Source: Sphingomonadales bacterium (GTDB taxonomy: Bacteria > Pseudomonadota > Alphaproteobacteria > Sphingomonadales > Sphingomonadaceae). Taken from it: a stretch of DNA of 5,642 bases. Shown one piece after another: positions 1 through 5,642 of this stretch. A program made the position numbers and the translations under genes. Where the stretch lies: NCBI GenBank assembly GCA_017302775.1, contig JAFLDC010000199.1, positions 1 to 5,642 of the forward strand, read 5' to 3'. The notes below the pieces were generated by a model that was not told the origin of the DNA, ran no database searches, and was given only the letters and a program-made list of their open reading frames with translations. The number at the start of each line of letters is the position of its first letter. Position 1 is the stretch's first letter.

Positions 1-96
1 GCGCGGGCGGTTGCCGTTCAATGGGGCGCCGTTCGGATTGGCGTTGGTAACGCGGAAGATCACGGCAAAGTCGATTTTGTTTTGCAGGGTGTTCAT
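1..96 (-). CDS. cas7: Cas7 (Csd2 family), type I-C Cascade backbone subunit, 5' end only
   Basis: Only the first 32 codons are in the window; the gene runs off the left edge. The visible N-terminus starts MNTLQNKIDFAVIF and contains NANPNGAPLNGNRPR, the conserved opening of the Csd2/Cas7 family (usually NGDP followed by GN.PR), which forms the first strand and loop of the RRM-like fold. The family protein, normally about 280-290 residues, polymerises along the crRNA spacer to form the backbone of the complex. The ATG at 96-94 is chosen because GAGGA lies 7 bases upstream and because it aligns with the usual family start. It follows cas8c by 18 bp and is surely in the same transcript. The usual Asp of NGDP is Ala here (NGAP), a small departure. 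Identification is firm despite the short length, supported by position right after cas8c. Confidence 0.93.
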   Translation of the reverse strand, partial: MNTLQNKIDFAVIFRVTNANPNGAPLNGNRPR

Positions 97-103
97 GGCT
101 GTG

Positions 104-108
104 TCCTC
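104..108 (-). promoter_or_regulatory. Ribosome binding site of cas7
   Basis: GAGGA on the minus strand lies 7 bases before the ATG at 96-94, inside the 18 bp gap after the cas8c stop. It gives cas7 its own strong initiation site, fitting the need for several Cas7 copies per complex. Confidence 0.75.
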
Positions 109-114
109 GTGAAA

Positions 115-522
115 TCAGTCGGTTGGAGTAGCTTCATCCGCGGTCGCAGCGGCATCGGGCTTGGGCGGACTCAGTGCCTGCCTTTGGCAGTGGTAGCCGA
201 GCAGGAATTCGCCAGAGAGCTTGCTGTCATCGAGAAAATCATCGCCGATGAAACCGGGGATGATTTCATCCAGCAGCTTGTCCATCTCGAACATGAATCC
301 AGCACGCTTTGCACGTAGTCTGGAGATGTAGGGTTTGAGTGCAGGCTCGACAATTCGCCAAGTGCTAGCAGGTCGGTCGGCGAATCGCTGCATCAACTTG
401 GAGGCCATGGTGTCGCGTTTCTCGCCAGCCACGTACAAGGCGCGGCTCTCAATATGCTCAGCGACCGCCAGCAGACGCCCATACAGATAATCCCGGCTGC
501 GCCGGTCGGTTTCCAGTGCCAT
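115..522 (-). CDS. cas11c: Cas11c, small subunit made from an internal start within cas8c
   Basis: Seen: codon 481 of cas8c is ATG (522-520) in frame, and on the minus strand it is preceded by GAGGGG at 534-529 with a 6-base gap, a good Shine-Dalgarno arrangement inside a coding region. Translation from here gives a 135-residue, mostly helical protein beginning MALETDRRSRDYLYGR and ending at the cas8c stop. Known: type I-C systems such as that of Desulfovibrio vulgaris express a separate small subunit from an internal start near the 3' end of cas8c; it occupies the belly of the complex and is needed for full interference. Inferred: this ATG is that start. The size and the position at the beginning of the C-terminal helical bundle agree with the family. 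Other Met codons downstream (519, 524, 557, 560) lie inside the bundle and would truncate it. Confidence 0.78.
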   Translation of the reverse strand: MALETDRRSRDYLYGRLLAVAEHIESRALYVAGEKRDTMASKLMQRFADRPASTWRIVEPALKPYISRLRAKRAGFMFEMDKLLDEIIPGFIGDDFLDDSKLSGEFLLGYHCQRQALSPPKPDAAATADEATPTD

Positions 523-1962
523 CTCGTACCCCTCGTTTTTGAAAGCGCCCCGGTACAGACCGCAGGCGATACCCAGAAATTTTTCCCACTCCCAGCGTTC
601 CAGCCCGACCCGATTGCAGGCACGACGGATGGTCGATTCAAGAAGGTCACGCGGTAGCGCCTGACCATCGACGATGCACGGCAGCAAGCGCTCGATCGTG
701 GCTTTCTTGAGCTTGTCGTCGAGACGACGCCCATACGCGGCCTCGGCGATGTCGTGCGGCGCAGGCGCGCCGATGAAATGCTTGTCCTTGCCGAAGTTCT
801 GATGCCAAGCGAAATCGGAGTGCCAGCGTTCGATGCGCGTCAGAAACGCTGAACCGGTCAGCTCGCGGTAATACGTGATCGCCATGCGTCCGGGAGTGGC
901 GGAATCCAGCCCCATCACGACGATGTCATCGGTCGGGCCGAGATTCGCGCGGTAGCCCTTCAGCGCCAGATTCAGACGTTGTGCGAAGGCTTGCCCTATG
1001 TCGGTGTCAGGTATAACTGCTGGTTGTTCGCCACCCTCAACGCCAGCCAGCAGAAAGAGCGAGTCGCGCAGAGGATCGGGAATCGGCATTCCGCCCACAG
1101 CCCAACTGACGACAACTTGCGGCTGCTTTGGATCACCGTACCTGTGACCTTGCCTTTGAATCAACCAGCGCAGCGCGTTATGCGCTTTTTGTGTGACTTC
1201 GTAACTGACGCCACAAGCCTGCTGGCCGGTGTCGTCGGTAAAACGGCCACGGAACGTGAAGCCGGAACTGTCATTAGCGCTGATGAGTTTGGCGCCGTCG
1301 CCTGCATGGCGGATGAACTTCGGGTGGTTATTGCCTATCCGGGCATCCTCACCCAAAACCATGCACATCCCGTTCTTGGGGTTGTTAATCTTGTCGTACT
1401 TCGCCCATGACTCGATCAATGCGGCGTCTTCCCATGTCGCCGATACAAGATTGTCCGAGGCTTCAATACGCCAGCGAACGAAAATTTTCTCGTCACTGAT
1501 TTTTTCCTTGCCACGCGCGCCTTCGACAACCAGGGGGATTATTTTTTCCCCAAGTAAATCAGCCCATAGTGTCGCGCGTTTCAAATAAACGAGAACTGCC
1601 TTGGCCTTGGAATGCGCTTGATCGGACTGACACCACTTCTCCAAGTTCGATAAGTAAGCCGCTTGCTTTTTCTTGTTCCCGTCGGGGAAGTCGATGGCGC
1701 AATAACTGGTTTCTTCGCACAGAGGGTGCGGGGCGATTTTGCTTCCAGCCCTTCCAAGCGATGCTTCGGTGACGGGGATAAGGGTTGCTGATTCTGTAGC
1801 ATTCAGCTTTTGGATCCGACGCAATGTTCCAGATTCGTCTATGACGATCTCAACGTGTGCGCGCTTTGAAAAATGTGCCACGGGCCATGGCCGTGCTTTC
1901 TCCTCGGTATGCAGCTGGGCGGTTTGCTCGTATGTCTCATAGAGCTTCTGTATCCAGCTCAT
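115..1962 (-). CDS. cas8c: Cas8c (Csd1 family), type I-C Cascade large subunit
   Basis: This 615-residue protein is the large subunit of the type I-C interference complex, which in this family contacts the PAM, helps open the target duplex and sits beside Cas5 at the 5' end of the crRNA. The length is typical of Csd1 (about 580-620). Recognisable family stretches are CMVLGEDARIGNNHPKF (residues 200-216) followed by a Gly/Ser-rich segment ending SGFTFRG (233-239); the YGRRLDDKLKKATIERLLPCI region (410-430) with the LPRDLLESTIRRACNR helix (436-451); and the helical C-terminus around YLYGRLLAVAEHIE (492-505). The last 20 residues are a Pro/Ala/Asp/Thr-rich tail, probably disordered. The ATG at 1962-1960 follows the cas5c TGA by one base, with GGGGG 6 bases upstream, so translation is likely coupled. 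Codons for about the first 150-170 residues are poorer in GC than the rest of the operon. An internal start at codon 481 appears to produce Cas11c. No frameshift or stop is seen. Confidence 0.95.
   Translation of the reverse strand: MSWIQKLYETYEQTAQLHTEEKARPWPVAHFSKRAHVEIVIDESGTLRRIQKLNATESATLIPVTEASLGRAGSKIAPHPLCEETSYCAIDFPDGNKKKQAAYLSNLEKWCQSDQAHSKAKAVLVYLKRATLWADLLGEKIIPLVVEGARGKEKISDEKIFVRWRIEASDNLVSATWEDAALIESWAKYDKINNPKNGMCMVLGEDARIGNNHPKFIRHAGDGAKLISANDSSGFTFRGRFTDDTGQQACGVSYEVTQKAHNALRWLIQRQGHRYGDPKQPQVVVSWAVGGMPIPDPLRDSLFLLAGVEGGEQPAVIPDTDIGQAFAQRLNLALKGYRANLGPTDDIVVMGLDSATPGRMAITYYRELTGSAFLTRIERWHSDFAWHQNFGKDKHFIGAPAPHDIAEAAYGRRLDDKLKKATIERLLPCIVDGQALPRDLLESTIRRACNRVGLERWEWEKFLGIACGLYRGAFKNEGYEMALETDRRSRDYLYGRLLAVAEHIESRALYVAGEKRDTMASKLMQRFADRPASTWRIVEPALKPYISRLRAKRAGFMFEMDKLLDEIIPGFIGDDFLDDSKLSGEFLLGYHCQRQALSPPKPDAAATADEATPTD
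529..534 (-). promoter_or_regulatory. Internal ribosome binding site for Cas11c
   Basis: GAGGGG inside cas8c, 6 bases before the in-frame ATG at 522-520. It is encoded by the codons for Asn476-Glu477-Gly478 (NEGYEM). It is the main sequence evidence for separate synthesis of Cas11c. Confidence 0.65.
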
Positions 1963-1963
1963 C

Positions 1964-2677
1964 TCACACCCCCAGCTCGGTGGCGTCGAGCTCGACGCTG
2001 CGCAATGTGCCCTTGCCGAAGCGCTTCGCGGTCATCGGGCGGATGGGTTTGCGGATGTCGCAGGCTTCCGGTCTAGGGAAGCGCACTTGGCCGAATTCCA
2101 TGACGGGACGCCAGAAGCGTGCGGTCAGCAAGGAATCACCGGTTTCATCCGGGTAGTCGAATCCGTGAAAAGTGAGGCCGAAGTCAATGCGGTCGATGCC
2201 GTCGTAATGCCCGATGCCAGACCCGAATTCGCAGGGTTCGACATAGCCTTGGCAATCCCTCGTGCCGAGAAAAATATCCTGCCGCCCGCCCAATTCCAGC
2301 ATGCGCCGGGCGATGGCGAAGTGCTTGCCGTCGATACGGTCGTCCGCCAGTCCGGGCTGATGTTTGTTCCACTCGAAATGCGCGCGAACCTGATATTCGA
2401 CATCCGCGAGGAAGGTGTAGATGGCGAGCGTGTTGCCGCCGCCATAGTCGAGCGGCTTCGTGCCCTTGGTCTGCGTGCGGATCGGCATCATCACCCGCAC
2501 CTCGTCGATGAGCCAGACGAAGGTTGGCTTCCAGTAGATCGACTTGGCGATGCCTTTAAGCGCTTCGTACGTCGGCAAGTGGTACGAGCATTTCTCGCCG
2601 CCGATACGGGTGAGTGGATCGGTGAAGAGTGCATGACGCGCGCTGACCTTGAATTCGATGCTGTTACGGTGAGACAC
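1964..2677 (-). CDS. cas5c: Cas5c (Cas5d), crRNA-processing endoribonuclease and Cascade subunit
   Basis: This 237-residue protein has the length and motifs of Cas5c/Cas5d. In type I-C, which lacks Cas6, Cas5c cuts pre-crRNA in the repeat and stays bound to the 5' handle. The catalytic triad described for the Bacillus halodurans protein (Tyr46, Lys116, His117) has matching residues here: Tyr48 in KSIYWKPTF and Lys118-His119 in [12 protein letters not shown]. Other family marks are the N-terminal RRM strand with [20 protein letters not shown] (16-35), the glycine-rich YGGGNT (78-83) and [13 protein letters not shown] (136-148), a conserved segment preceding the C-terminal domain. The start is GTG at 2677-2675, chosen because GGAGG lies 6 bases upstream. 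The first 14 bases overlap the end of cas3, and the stop is 1 base before cas8c, so coupled translation is likely. The gene appears intact. Confidence 0.96.
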   Translation of the reverse strand: MSHRNSIEFKVSARHALFTDPLTRIGGEKCSYHLPTYEALKGIAKSIYWKPTFVWLIDEVRVMMPIRTQTKGTKPLDYGGGNTLAIYTFLADVEYQVRAHFEWNKHQPGLADDRIDGKHFAIARRMLELGGRQDIFLGTRDCQGYVEPCEFGSGIGHYDGIDRIDFGLTFHGFDYPDETGDSLLTARFWRPVMEFGQVRFPRPEACDIRKPIRPMTAKRFGKGTLRSVELDATELGV

Positions 2678-5189
2678 AGAGAACCTCCATCAAGCCTTCG
2701 GGGGTGTCGGAGAGGCCGAATTCTTCGCTGTAATAGCGAGGATCGACCAGATAGAGAATGCCGGTTCCATCCTGGATTTCGCGTACGGCATTGGCGCGGG
2801 TCAAAGCATCCAGTTGGGGAGGCAAGACGTTGACGCTGTACTGCTGGGCGCGACGCAACAGCTCAAATTCTTTGTCGGGCATATAGGCCGCGCACAACTC
2901 GGCGATCAGCGTTTTGCCGACTTCTCCGTGCGGCACGATCACGCCGCGCGTCGGGGCGTCGATGGCTTTGAAAGCACGCGCGGCGCTCATGAAGGATTGC
3001 CGCAGGAAGCGCGGCGGGGCTTGCCTTCTGGTGCGCGCGTAGTCACTGACAGCAAACGTGTTGTCTGAGAGCAGGTTGAGCAGGGTGTCGTCGCGCCCGA
3101 GCGTAGCGGCGGATACGGGGTAGCCCATTTCTTTGGCGCGGTCGAAGAAATAGTTTTTGTAGTACCAAGCCATCGCCTCCGGGCCGATGCGGTTTGAACC
3201 GAATTTTTCCGGGTCGGCGTCGTAGTCGTCGAGCACACGGTTGGCCTTCTCGCGCCCGATCAGAATGTCGGGCAGCTTGCTCAGATTCTCGTCCTCGTCG
3301 CACGGATTGACGATGTACACCTTGCCGCAGTCGAGCCGACCATTTCGATTGCAGCGCCCTGCCGCCTGCGCGATGGAATCAAGCCCGGCGGCATAGCGGA
3401 TGACGGACGCAAAATCGACATCGACCCCGGCTTCGATCAACTGCGTGCTGAAGCACAACGTCGGCAACGGCGGGTTTGCCTCCAGACGACTACGGATGGC
3501 ATCGAGCCTCGCCTTGCGGTGTACGGGGCACATGCTGGTGCTGAGATGAAAAACGGCGGTGGTGGGGTGGTTGCGGCACAGGCGATAGAGCGCGTGTGCC
3601 GCCTTTTTCGTGTTCACGATCACAAGGCAGCTGCCAACGGCCTCGACCTGTTCCTGTGCGTGCGCAGCAATATCTTCCTGCGACCAGCCGCCCGGCTTGC
3701 GCAGGTTCATGACATCGACACGCTTCAGGTCATCGAACAACTGCCGCACGTCGCGGATGATTTCGTTACCGGGCGGTATGCGGATCGCGCCCTTCGCCGG
3801 ATCGACCCGATCAAGCAGCGGCTGAGTGGCCGTGCAAAGCACGACCGTGCTGCGGCAATGATCGGCCAGAAAATTCATCGCATTGTTGAAGAGGTGTACG
3901 CAGCGCACCGGCAGGCTCTGGATTTCGTCAAAGACCAGTACGGCGTTGGCAAGCTGGTGCATTCGCCGTGCGCCTCGCGTGCCCGCGCCGAACAGCGTTT
4001 CCAGCAGTTGAACCATGGTGGTGTAGACGACCGGCGCGTCCCAGTTTTCGGAGAGGATTTTGCTTCGCCAGGTCTGATCTTCGGGCGTGAGGTTGGAGTG
4101 GTGTTCCAGAACTACGCTACCTGCTTCGACGCCTTCTGGTTCGAGAATCTTGCGGACGACTTCGGCATTCTGGTCGATGATGGACGTGAACGGGATGACG
4201 TAAATCACGCGGTCGAGGGCGTGTACCTGTGCGTGGTGAAGCGCAAAACGCAGGCTCGCCAGCGTCTTGCCGCCACCGGTCGGCACGGTCAGTGTGTAGA
4301 TGCCAGTCTTGCGTGCAGCGGCATCAAGGCAATGCCGGGAGATGTCTTGCCGCAAGGCGTCGATGGGCTGGGTCGGAGTGAAATTTGCCAGATGCACTTC
4401 GAGCCGCTCGATCAGTGTTTCCCACGGCGTGTAGTTTCCGCGCAGTCGTTTGCGGGCACGACCAGGGTGTTCGAAATCAGCCGTATCGATTCTGTCAGCA
4501 TCGATCAGGCAACTGAACAGCGCACGCACGAGCAAGCCAATCTGTTGCTGAATGGCCGGGCTGTTCGCCTTGTCTGGGTGAGTGGCTGTTGGCGCGGTGT
4601 CTAGCAGTTTCGAAAGCCAGCCCTGAACAGCCGAGCCAAGTTGAGGTTGCGCCAGCAGCCGCCGCGCGTTGGCCAGTATGGTCGGGTCGGCTTTGGCCAG
4701 CACTTCCTGCAGATTCGTTTTCGAATCTGCCTTGTTCATGCGCCTGGCAAGGCCGTCTTCAGTGGGTTGCCCCGGAGAGGACGCCAGACAATCGATCAAC
4801 CCGGAGTGATGCGAGGCCACACACAAAGCGAGGATTTCCCCTGTCACTTGCGCTAGCACATCTTTTCCTGCCAAGTGTTGCCAGATGAACTGTGCGCCGC
4901 TGGTCGAGTGATCGATCTTCCCTTTCAGACCCGCTGCATCAACGAACTCTTCGTCCTCATCCTGCTTCAGCAGATTTGTCGCTGACTGAATATAGGCTTG
5001 AAAAACAGCGCTGTATTTTCCCAGATCGTGCAGTAGTCCAATAAGCTCGCCGTGCGAAGCCAAACCAAATTTAGCGGCAAATTCAGCGGCTAACTTGGCA
5101 ACACCATGCAGATGCGCGGCCAGATACTGGCACTCGTGATTTTGGCGAACATGCGCGACAAAAGCTCGCGTACGATCTTCGCTAGTCAT
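2664..5189 (-). CDS. cas3: Cas3, HD nuclease-helicase fusion of the type I-C system
   Basis: This 841-residue protein is the interference nuclease that Cascade recruits to nick, unwind and degrade target DNA. The N-terminal HD nuclease shows His26 ([11 protein letters not shown]), His54-Asp55 (LLHDLGKYS), His94 (IDHSTSGAQ), His127-His128 (SHHSGLID) and a late Asp in [10 protein letters not shown] (about 230-232), so the metal-binding set looks complete. The SF2 helicase follows: motif I TGGGKT (304-309), motif II DEIQ (421-424), motif III TAT (453-455), motif V region [15 protein letters not shown] (581-595) and motif [13 protein letters not shown] (608-618). The remaining 200 residues match the Cas3 linker and C-terminal domain in position. 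The length is normal for I-C Cas3. The ATG at 5189-5187 has GGAGG 4 bases upstream. It is the first gene of the operon, and its TAA overlaps cas5c. The first 80-100 codons are lower in GC than the helicase part. No truncation or missing catalytic residue is seen, so it should be active. Confidence 0.97.
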   Translation of the reverse strand: MTSEDRTRAFVAHVRQNHECQYLAAHLHGVAKLAAEFAAKFGLASHGELIGLLHDLGKYSAVFQAYIQSATNLLKQDEDEEFVDAAGLKGKIDHSTSGAQFIWQHLAGKDVLAQVTGEILALCVASHHSGLIDCLASSPGQPTEDGLARRMNKADSKTNLQEVLAKADPTILANARRLLAQPQLGSAVQGWLSKLLDTAPTATHPDKANSPAIQQQIGLLVRALFSCLIDADRIDTADFEHPGRARKRLRGNYTPWETLIERLEVHLANFTPTQPIDALRQDISRHCLDAAARKTGIYTLTVPTGGGKTLASLRFALHHAQVHALDRVIYVIPFTSIIDQNAEVVRKILEPEGVEAGSVVLEHHSNLTPEDQTWRSKILSENWDAPVVYTTMVQLLETLFGAGTRGARRMHQLANAVLVFDEIQSLPVRCVHLFNNAMNFLADHCRSTVVLCTATQPLLDRVDPAKGAIRIPPGNEIIRDVRQLFDDLKRVDVMNLRKPGGWSQEDIAAHAQEQVEAVGSCLVIVNTKKAAHALYRLCRNHPTTAVFHLSTSMCPVHRKARLDAIRSRLEANPPLPTLCFSTQLIEAGVDVDFASVIRYAAGLDSIAQAAGRCNRNGRLDCGKVYIVNPCDEDENLSKLPDILIGREKANRVLDDYDADPEKFGSNRIGPEAMAWYYKNYFFDRAKEMGYPVSAATLGRDDTLLNLLSDNTFAVSDYARTRRQAPPRFLRQSFMSAARAFKAIDAPTRGVIVPHGEVGKTLIAELCAAYMPDKEFELLRRAQQYSVNVLPPQLDALTRANAVREIQDGTGILYLVDPRYYSEEFGLSDTPEGLMEVLCVSP
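2684..2688 (-). promoter_or_regulatory. Ribosome binding site that fixes the GTG start of cas5c
   Basis: GGAGG on the minus strand lies within the last codons of cas3, 6 bases before GTG at 2677-2675. It supports the GTG start rather than any later ATG and means that cas3 and cas5c are read from the same message. Confidence 0.75.
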
Positions 5190-5193
5190 ACGT

Positions 5194-5198
5194 CCTCC
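5194..5198 (-). promoter_or_regulatory. Ribosome binding site of cas3
   Basis: GGAGG on the minus strand lies 4 bases before the ATG at 5189-5187, a rather close but acceptable spacing. It lies outside and downstream of the hairpin at 5214-5247, so the hairpin would not by itself mask it. Confidence 0.75.
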
Positions 5199-5213
5199 AG
5201 ACTCACAGAGCCA

Positions 5214-5247
5214 GCAACATGAAATCTGCCTTCACATCTCATGTTGC
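5214..5247 (-). repeat. Inverted repeat / possible RNA hairpin in the cas3 leader
   Basis: On the minus strand GCAACATGAGAT (5247-5236) faces ATTTCATGTTGC (5225-5214) across a 10-base loop. Eleven of twelve positions are Watson-Crick pairs and the remaining one is G·U in the transcript strand, which on the opposite strand would be an A-C mismatch. That asymmetry slightly favours an RNA structure in the cas3 message over a DNA-only site. It ends 15 bases before the cas3 ribosome binding site. It has no T-run, so it is not a terminator. A dimeric repressor site is the alternative reading. Confidence 0.55.
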
Positions 5248-5249
5248 CT

Positions 5250-5267
5250 TCGTTGACAATTCAACGA
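5250..5267 (-). promoter_or_regulatory. 18 bp palindrome upstream of cas3, candidate operator
   Basis: TCGTTGA-ATTG-TCAACGA on the minus strand is a perfect 7 bp inverted repeat with a 4-base centre, 60 bases before the cas3 ATG. The arrangement is typical of a binding site for a dimeric helix-turn-helix regulator. The sequence TTGTCA (5259-5254), a 5 of 6 match to a -35 hexamer, lies within it, followed at a 17-base spacing by a poor -10 (TGTGAA, 5236-5231). If this promoter is used, the palindrome would block it when bound. The regulator is not in the window. Confidence 0.4.
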
Positions 5268-5269
5268 GA

Positions 5270-5392
5270 TCAATCCGCAAACATGCAGACTTCGCCCACC
5301 TCCACCGCCGAAATCTGATGCTTTCGGATTCGCCAGCGGTCACTGTTGACATGGATCGAGAACACATAATAGTGATCTTCGCGGTTTGCCAT
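5270..5392 (-). CDS. Possible small unknown ORF, 40 residues, perhaps a gene remnant
   Basis: ATG at 5392-5390 opens a 40-codon frame (MANREDHYYVFSIHVNSD..., ending EVGEVCMFAD) that stops 80 bases before cas3. Amino-acid composition looks protein-like and about two thirds of third codon positions are G or C, as in the cas genes. There is no clear ribosome binding site. The same frame is open further upstream, with only one stop (TGA at 5443-5441) back to about 5596, and an overlapping frame (TTG at 5547, stop at 5239) also stays open. The whole could be the decayed tail of a longer gene with a stop or frameshift, or chance. I recognise no family. Confidence 0.25.
   Translation of the reverse strand: MANREDHYYVFSIHVNSDRWRIRKHQISAVEVGEVCMFAD
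5366..5371 (-). promoter_or_regulatory. Possible -10 hexamer TATTAT for the cas operon (weak)
   Basis: TATTAT on the minus strand matches TATAAT at 5 of 6 positions and is the best -10-like hexamer I found upstream of cas3. The only nearby -35 candidate, TTGGAT at 5396-5391, is poor and sits 19 bases away. It would give a leader of about 170 bases that carries both inverted repeats near cas3. It also falls inside the possible small ORF at 5270-5392, so both are unlikely to be right. Confidence 0.18.
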
Positions 5393-5437
5393 CCAACGGT
5401 TGAAAGAGCCAGCCCAAGACGAACCTGCCACACGTGC

Positions 5438-5454
5438 GTCTCAATACCTGAGAC
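5438..5454. repeat. 17 bp inverted repeat GTCTCA-N5-TGAGAC
   Basis: Perfect 6 bp arms around a 5-base centre, about 250 bases upstream of cas3 and about 130 bases beyond the tRNA terminator. It could be a regulator site or a chance palindrome; nothing else supports a role. Confidence 0.25.
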
Positions 5455-5583
5455 ACCAAACATCTGACTGGGTGAGTTCTTCAAGTCTATCCGCTGCAGG
5501 AAACTGCACGCGGCATCGATGGATTGCCAATCGAGCGGGTTTCGCAATGCGGATTAGCGCGACATCGGAAAACAATGGCGCAC

Positions 5584-5613
5584 AAAAAAGCCCCATATTT
5601 CGGGGGCTTTTTT
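5584..5613 (-). terminator. Rho-independent terminator of the tRNA transcript
   Basis: On the minus strand AAAAAAGCCCC and GGGGCTTTTTT form an 11 bp stem around an 8-base loop, with the GC part followed by six T. It begins 7 bases after the tRNA CCA end, the expected place for a tRNA terminator. Because A-runs flank the other side, it can also act on plus-strand transcription. It insulates the cas operon from the tRNA promoter. Confidence 0.88.
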
Positions 5614-5620
5614 GACTACT

Positions 5621-5642
5621 TGGCGGAGAGAGTGGGATTCGA
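5621..5642 (-). tRNA. tRNA 3' end, probably tRNA-Ser, cut by the window edge
   Basis: Read on the minus strand from the window edge: the rest of a T-loop (TCGAAT), a T-stem 3' strand (CCCAC), an acceptor 3' strand (TCTCTCC), discriminator G, and an encoded CCA at 5623-5621. The implied acceptor 5' strand is GGAGAGA, which with G73 fits bacterial tRNA-Ser; Asp and Asn also carry G73, but their acceptor stems usually differ. The anticodon and long variable arm that would prove serine lie outside the window. A terminator follows directly. Confidence 0.8.

Larger units (their letters stand above)
5190..5583 (-). other. Leader region between the tRNA terminator and cas3
   Basis: About 390 bp separate the tRNA terminator from cas3. 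I see no large gene with a recognisable product here. The region contains a possible 40-codon ORF (5270-5392), three inverted repeats (5214-5247, 5250-5267, 5438-5454) and only weak promoter-like hexamers. The cas operon promoter must lie here or within the tRNA transcript, but the tRNA terminator makes read-through an unlikely main source. No CRISPR repeats are present. A rough count gives about 50% GC, lower than the cas coding region. Confidence 0.6.

Noticed and set aside
979..1410. Plus-strand open frame of 143 codons opposite cas8c
   Set aside because: Antisense shadow of cas8c with no ribosome binding site I would trust and no recognisable domain.
2087..2833. Plus-strand open frame of 248 codons opposite cas5c and the end of cas3
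   Set aside because: It is antisense to two well-supported cas genes and spans their junction. Its translation shows no recognisable domain.
3519..4604. Plus-strand open frame of 361 codons opposite cas3
   Set aside because: It lies entirely antisense to the helicase part of cas3, whose motifs are all in the minus-strand frame. GC-rich coding DNA often leaves a long open antisense frame, and the product matches nothing I recognise.
5400..5615. Plus-strand open frame of 71 codons between the leader and the tRNA
   Set aside because: It runs straight through the terminator hairpin, has no good ribosome binding site, and gives a composition (Ser, Arg and Ala rich) typical of chance translation.
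5190..5620. Possible CRISPR array or leader upstream of cas3
   Set aside because: No direct repeats of 25-40 bases at regular spacing are present. The symmetric elements are single inverted repeats. In type I-C loci the array is expected after cas2, beyond the left edge.
1..5642. Insertion sequence, prophage or anti-CRISPR gene in the operon
   Set aside because: No transposase, integrase or terminal repeats were found, and the four cas genes are continuous without disruption. The operon looks intact and canonical as far as it is visible.

Overview
This window holds most of the effector half of a type I-C CRISPR-Cas operon, read entirely on the minus strand. It enters at the right-hand end beside a tRNA gene and leaves at the left-hand end inside cas7. 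The identification rests on motifs read in the translations and on gene order (cas3, cas5c, cas8c, cas7), which is the standard type I-C order. Genes are packed as expected for one transcript: cas3 and cas5c overlap by 14 bp, cas5c and cas8c are 1 bp apart, and cas8c and cas7 are 18 bp apart. Strong purine-rich ribosome binding sites and about 55-60% GC suggest a proteobacterium, perhaps beta or gamma. The sequence alone does not fix a genus.

Layout from the operon start (right) to the left. 5621-5642 is the 3' end of a minus-strand tRNA, probably tRNA-Ser, cut by the window edge. 5584-5613 is its rho-independent terminator. 5190-5583 is a roughly 390 bp leader with no convincing large gene; it holds a possible 40-residue ORF and three inverted repeats, two of them within 80 bp of the cas3 start. 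2664-5189 is cas3 (HD nuclease plus helicase). 1964-2677 is cas5c, the pre-crRNA endonuclease, with a GTG start. 115-1962 is cas8c, the large subunit, and its last 135 codons appear to be translated separately from an internal start at 522 to give the small subunit Cas11c. 1-96 is the first 32 codons of cas7, the backbone subunit.

How the parts work together (family knowledge): Cas5c cuts the pre-crRNA and stays on the 5' handle. Cas7 coats the spacer, Cas8c senses the PAM and opens the target, Cas11c lines the belly of the complex, and Cas3 is recruited to nick and unwind the DNA. The adaptation genes (cas4, cas1, cas2) and the CRISPR array normally follow cas7 and would lie beyond the left edge; none is visible here.

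I did not find a new kind of system. The points most worth a second look are the internal Cas11c start, the paired inverted repeats in the cas3 leader, and the location of the operon just behind a tRNA gene.
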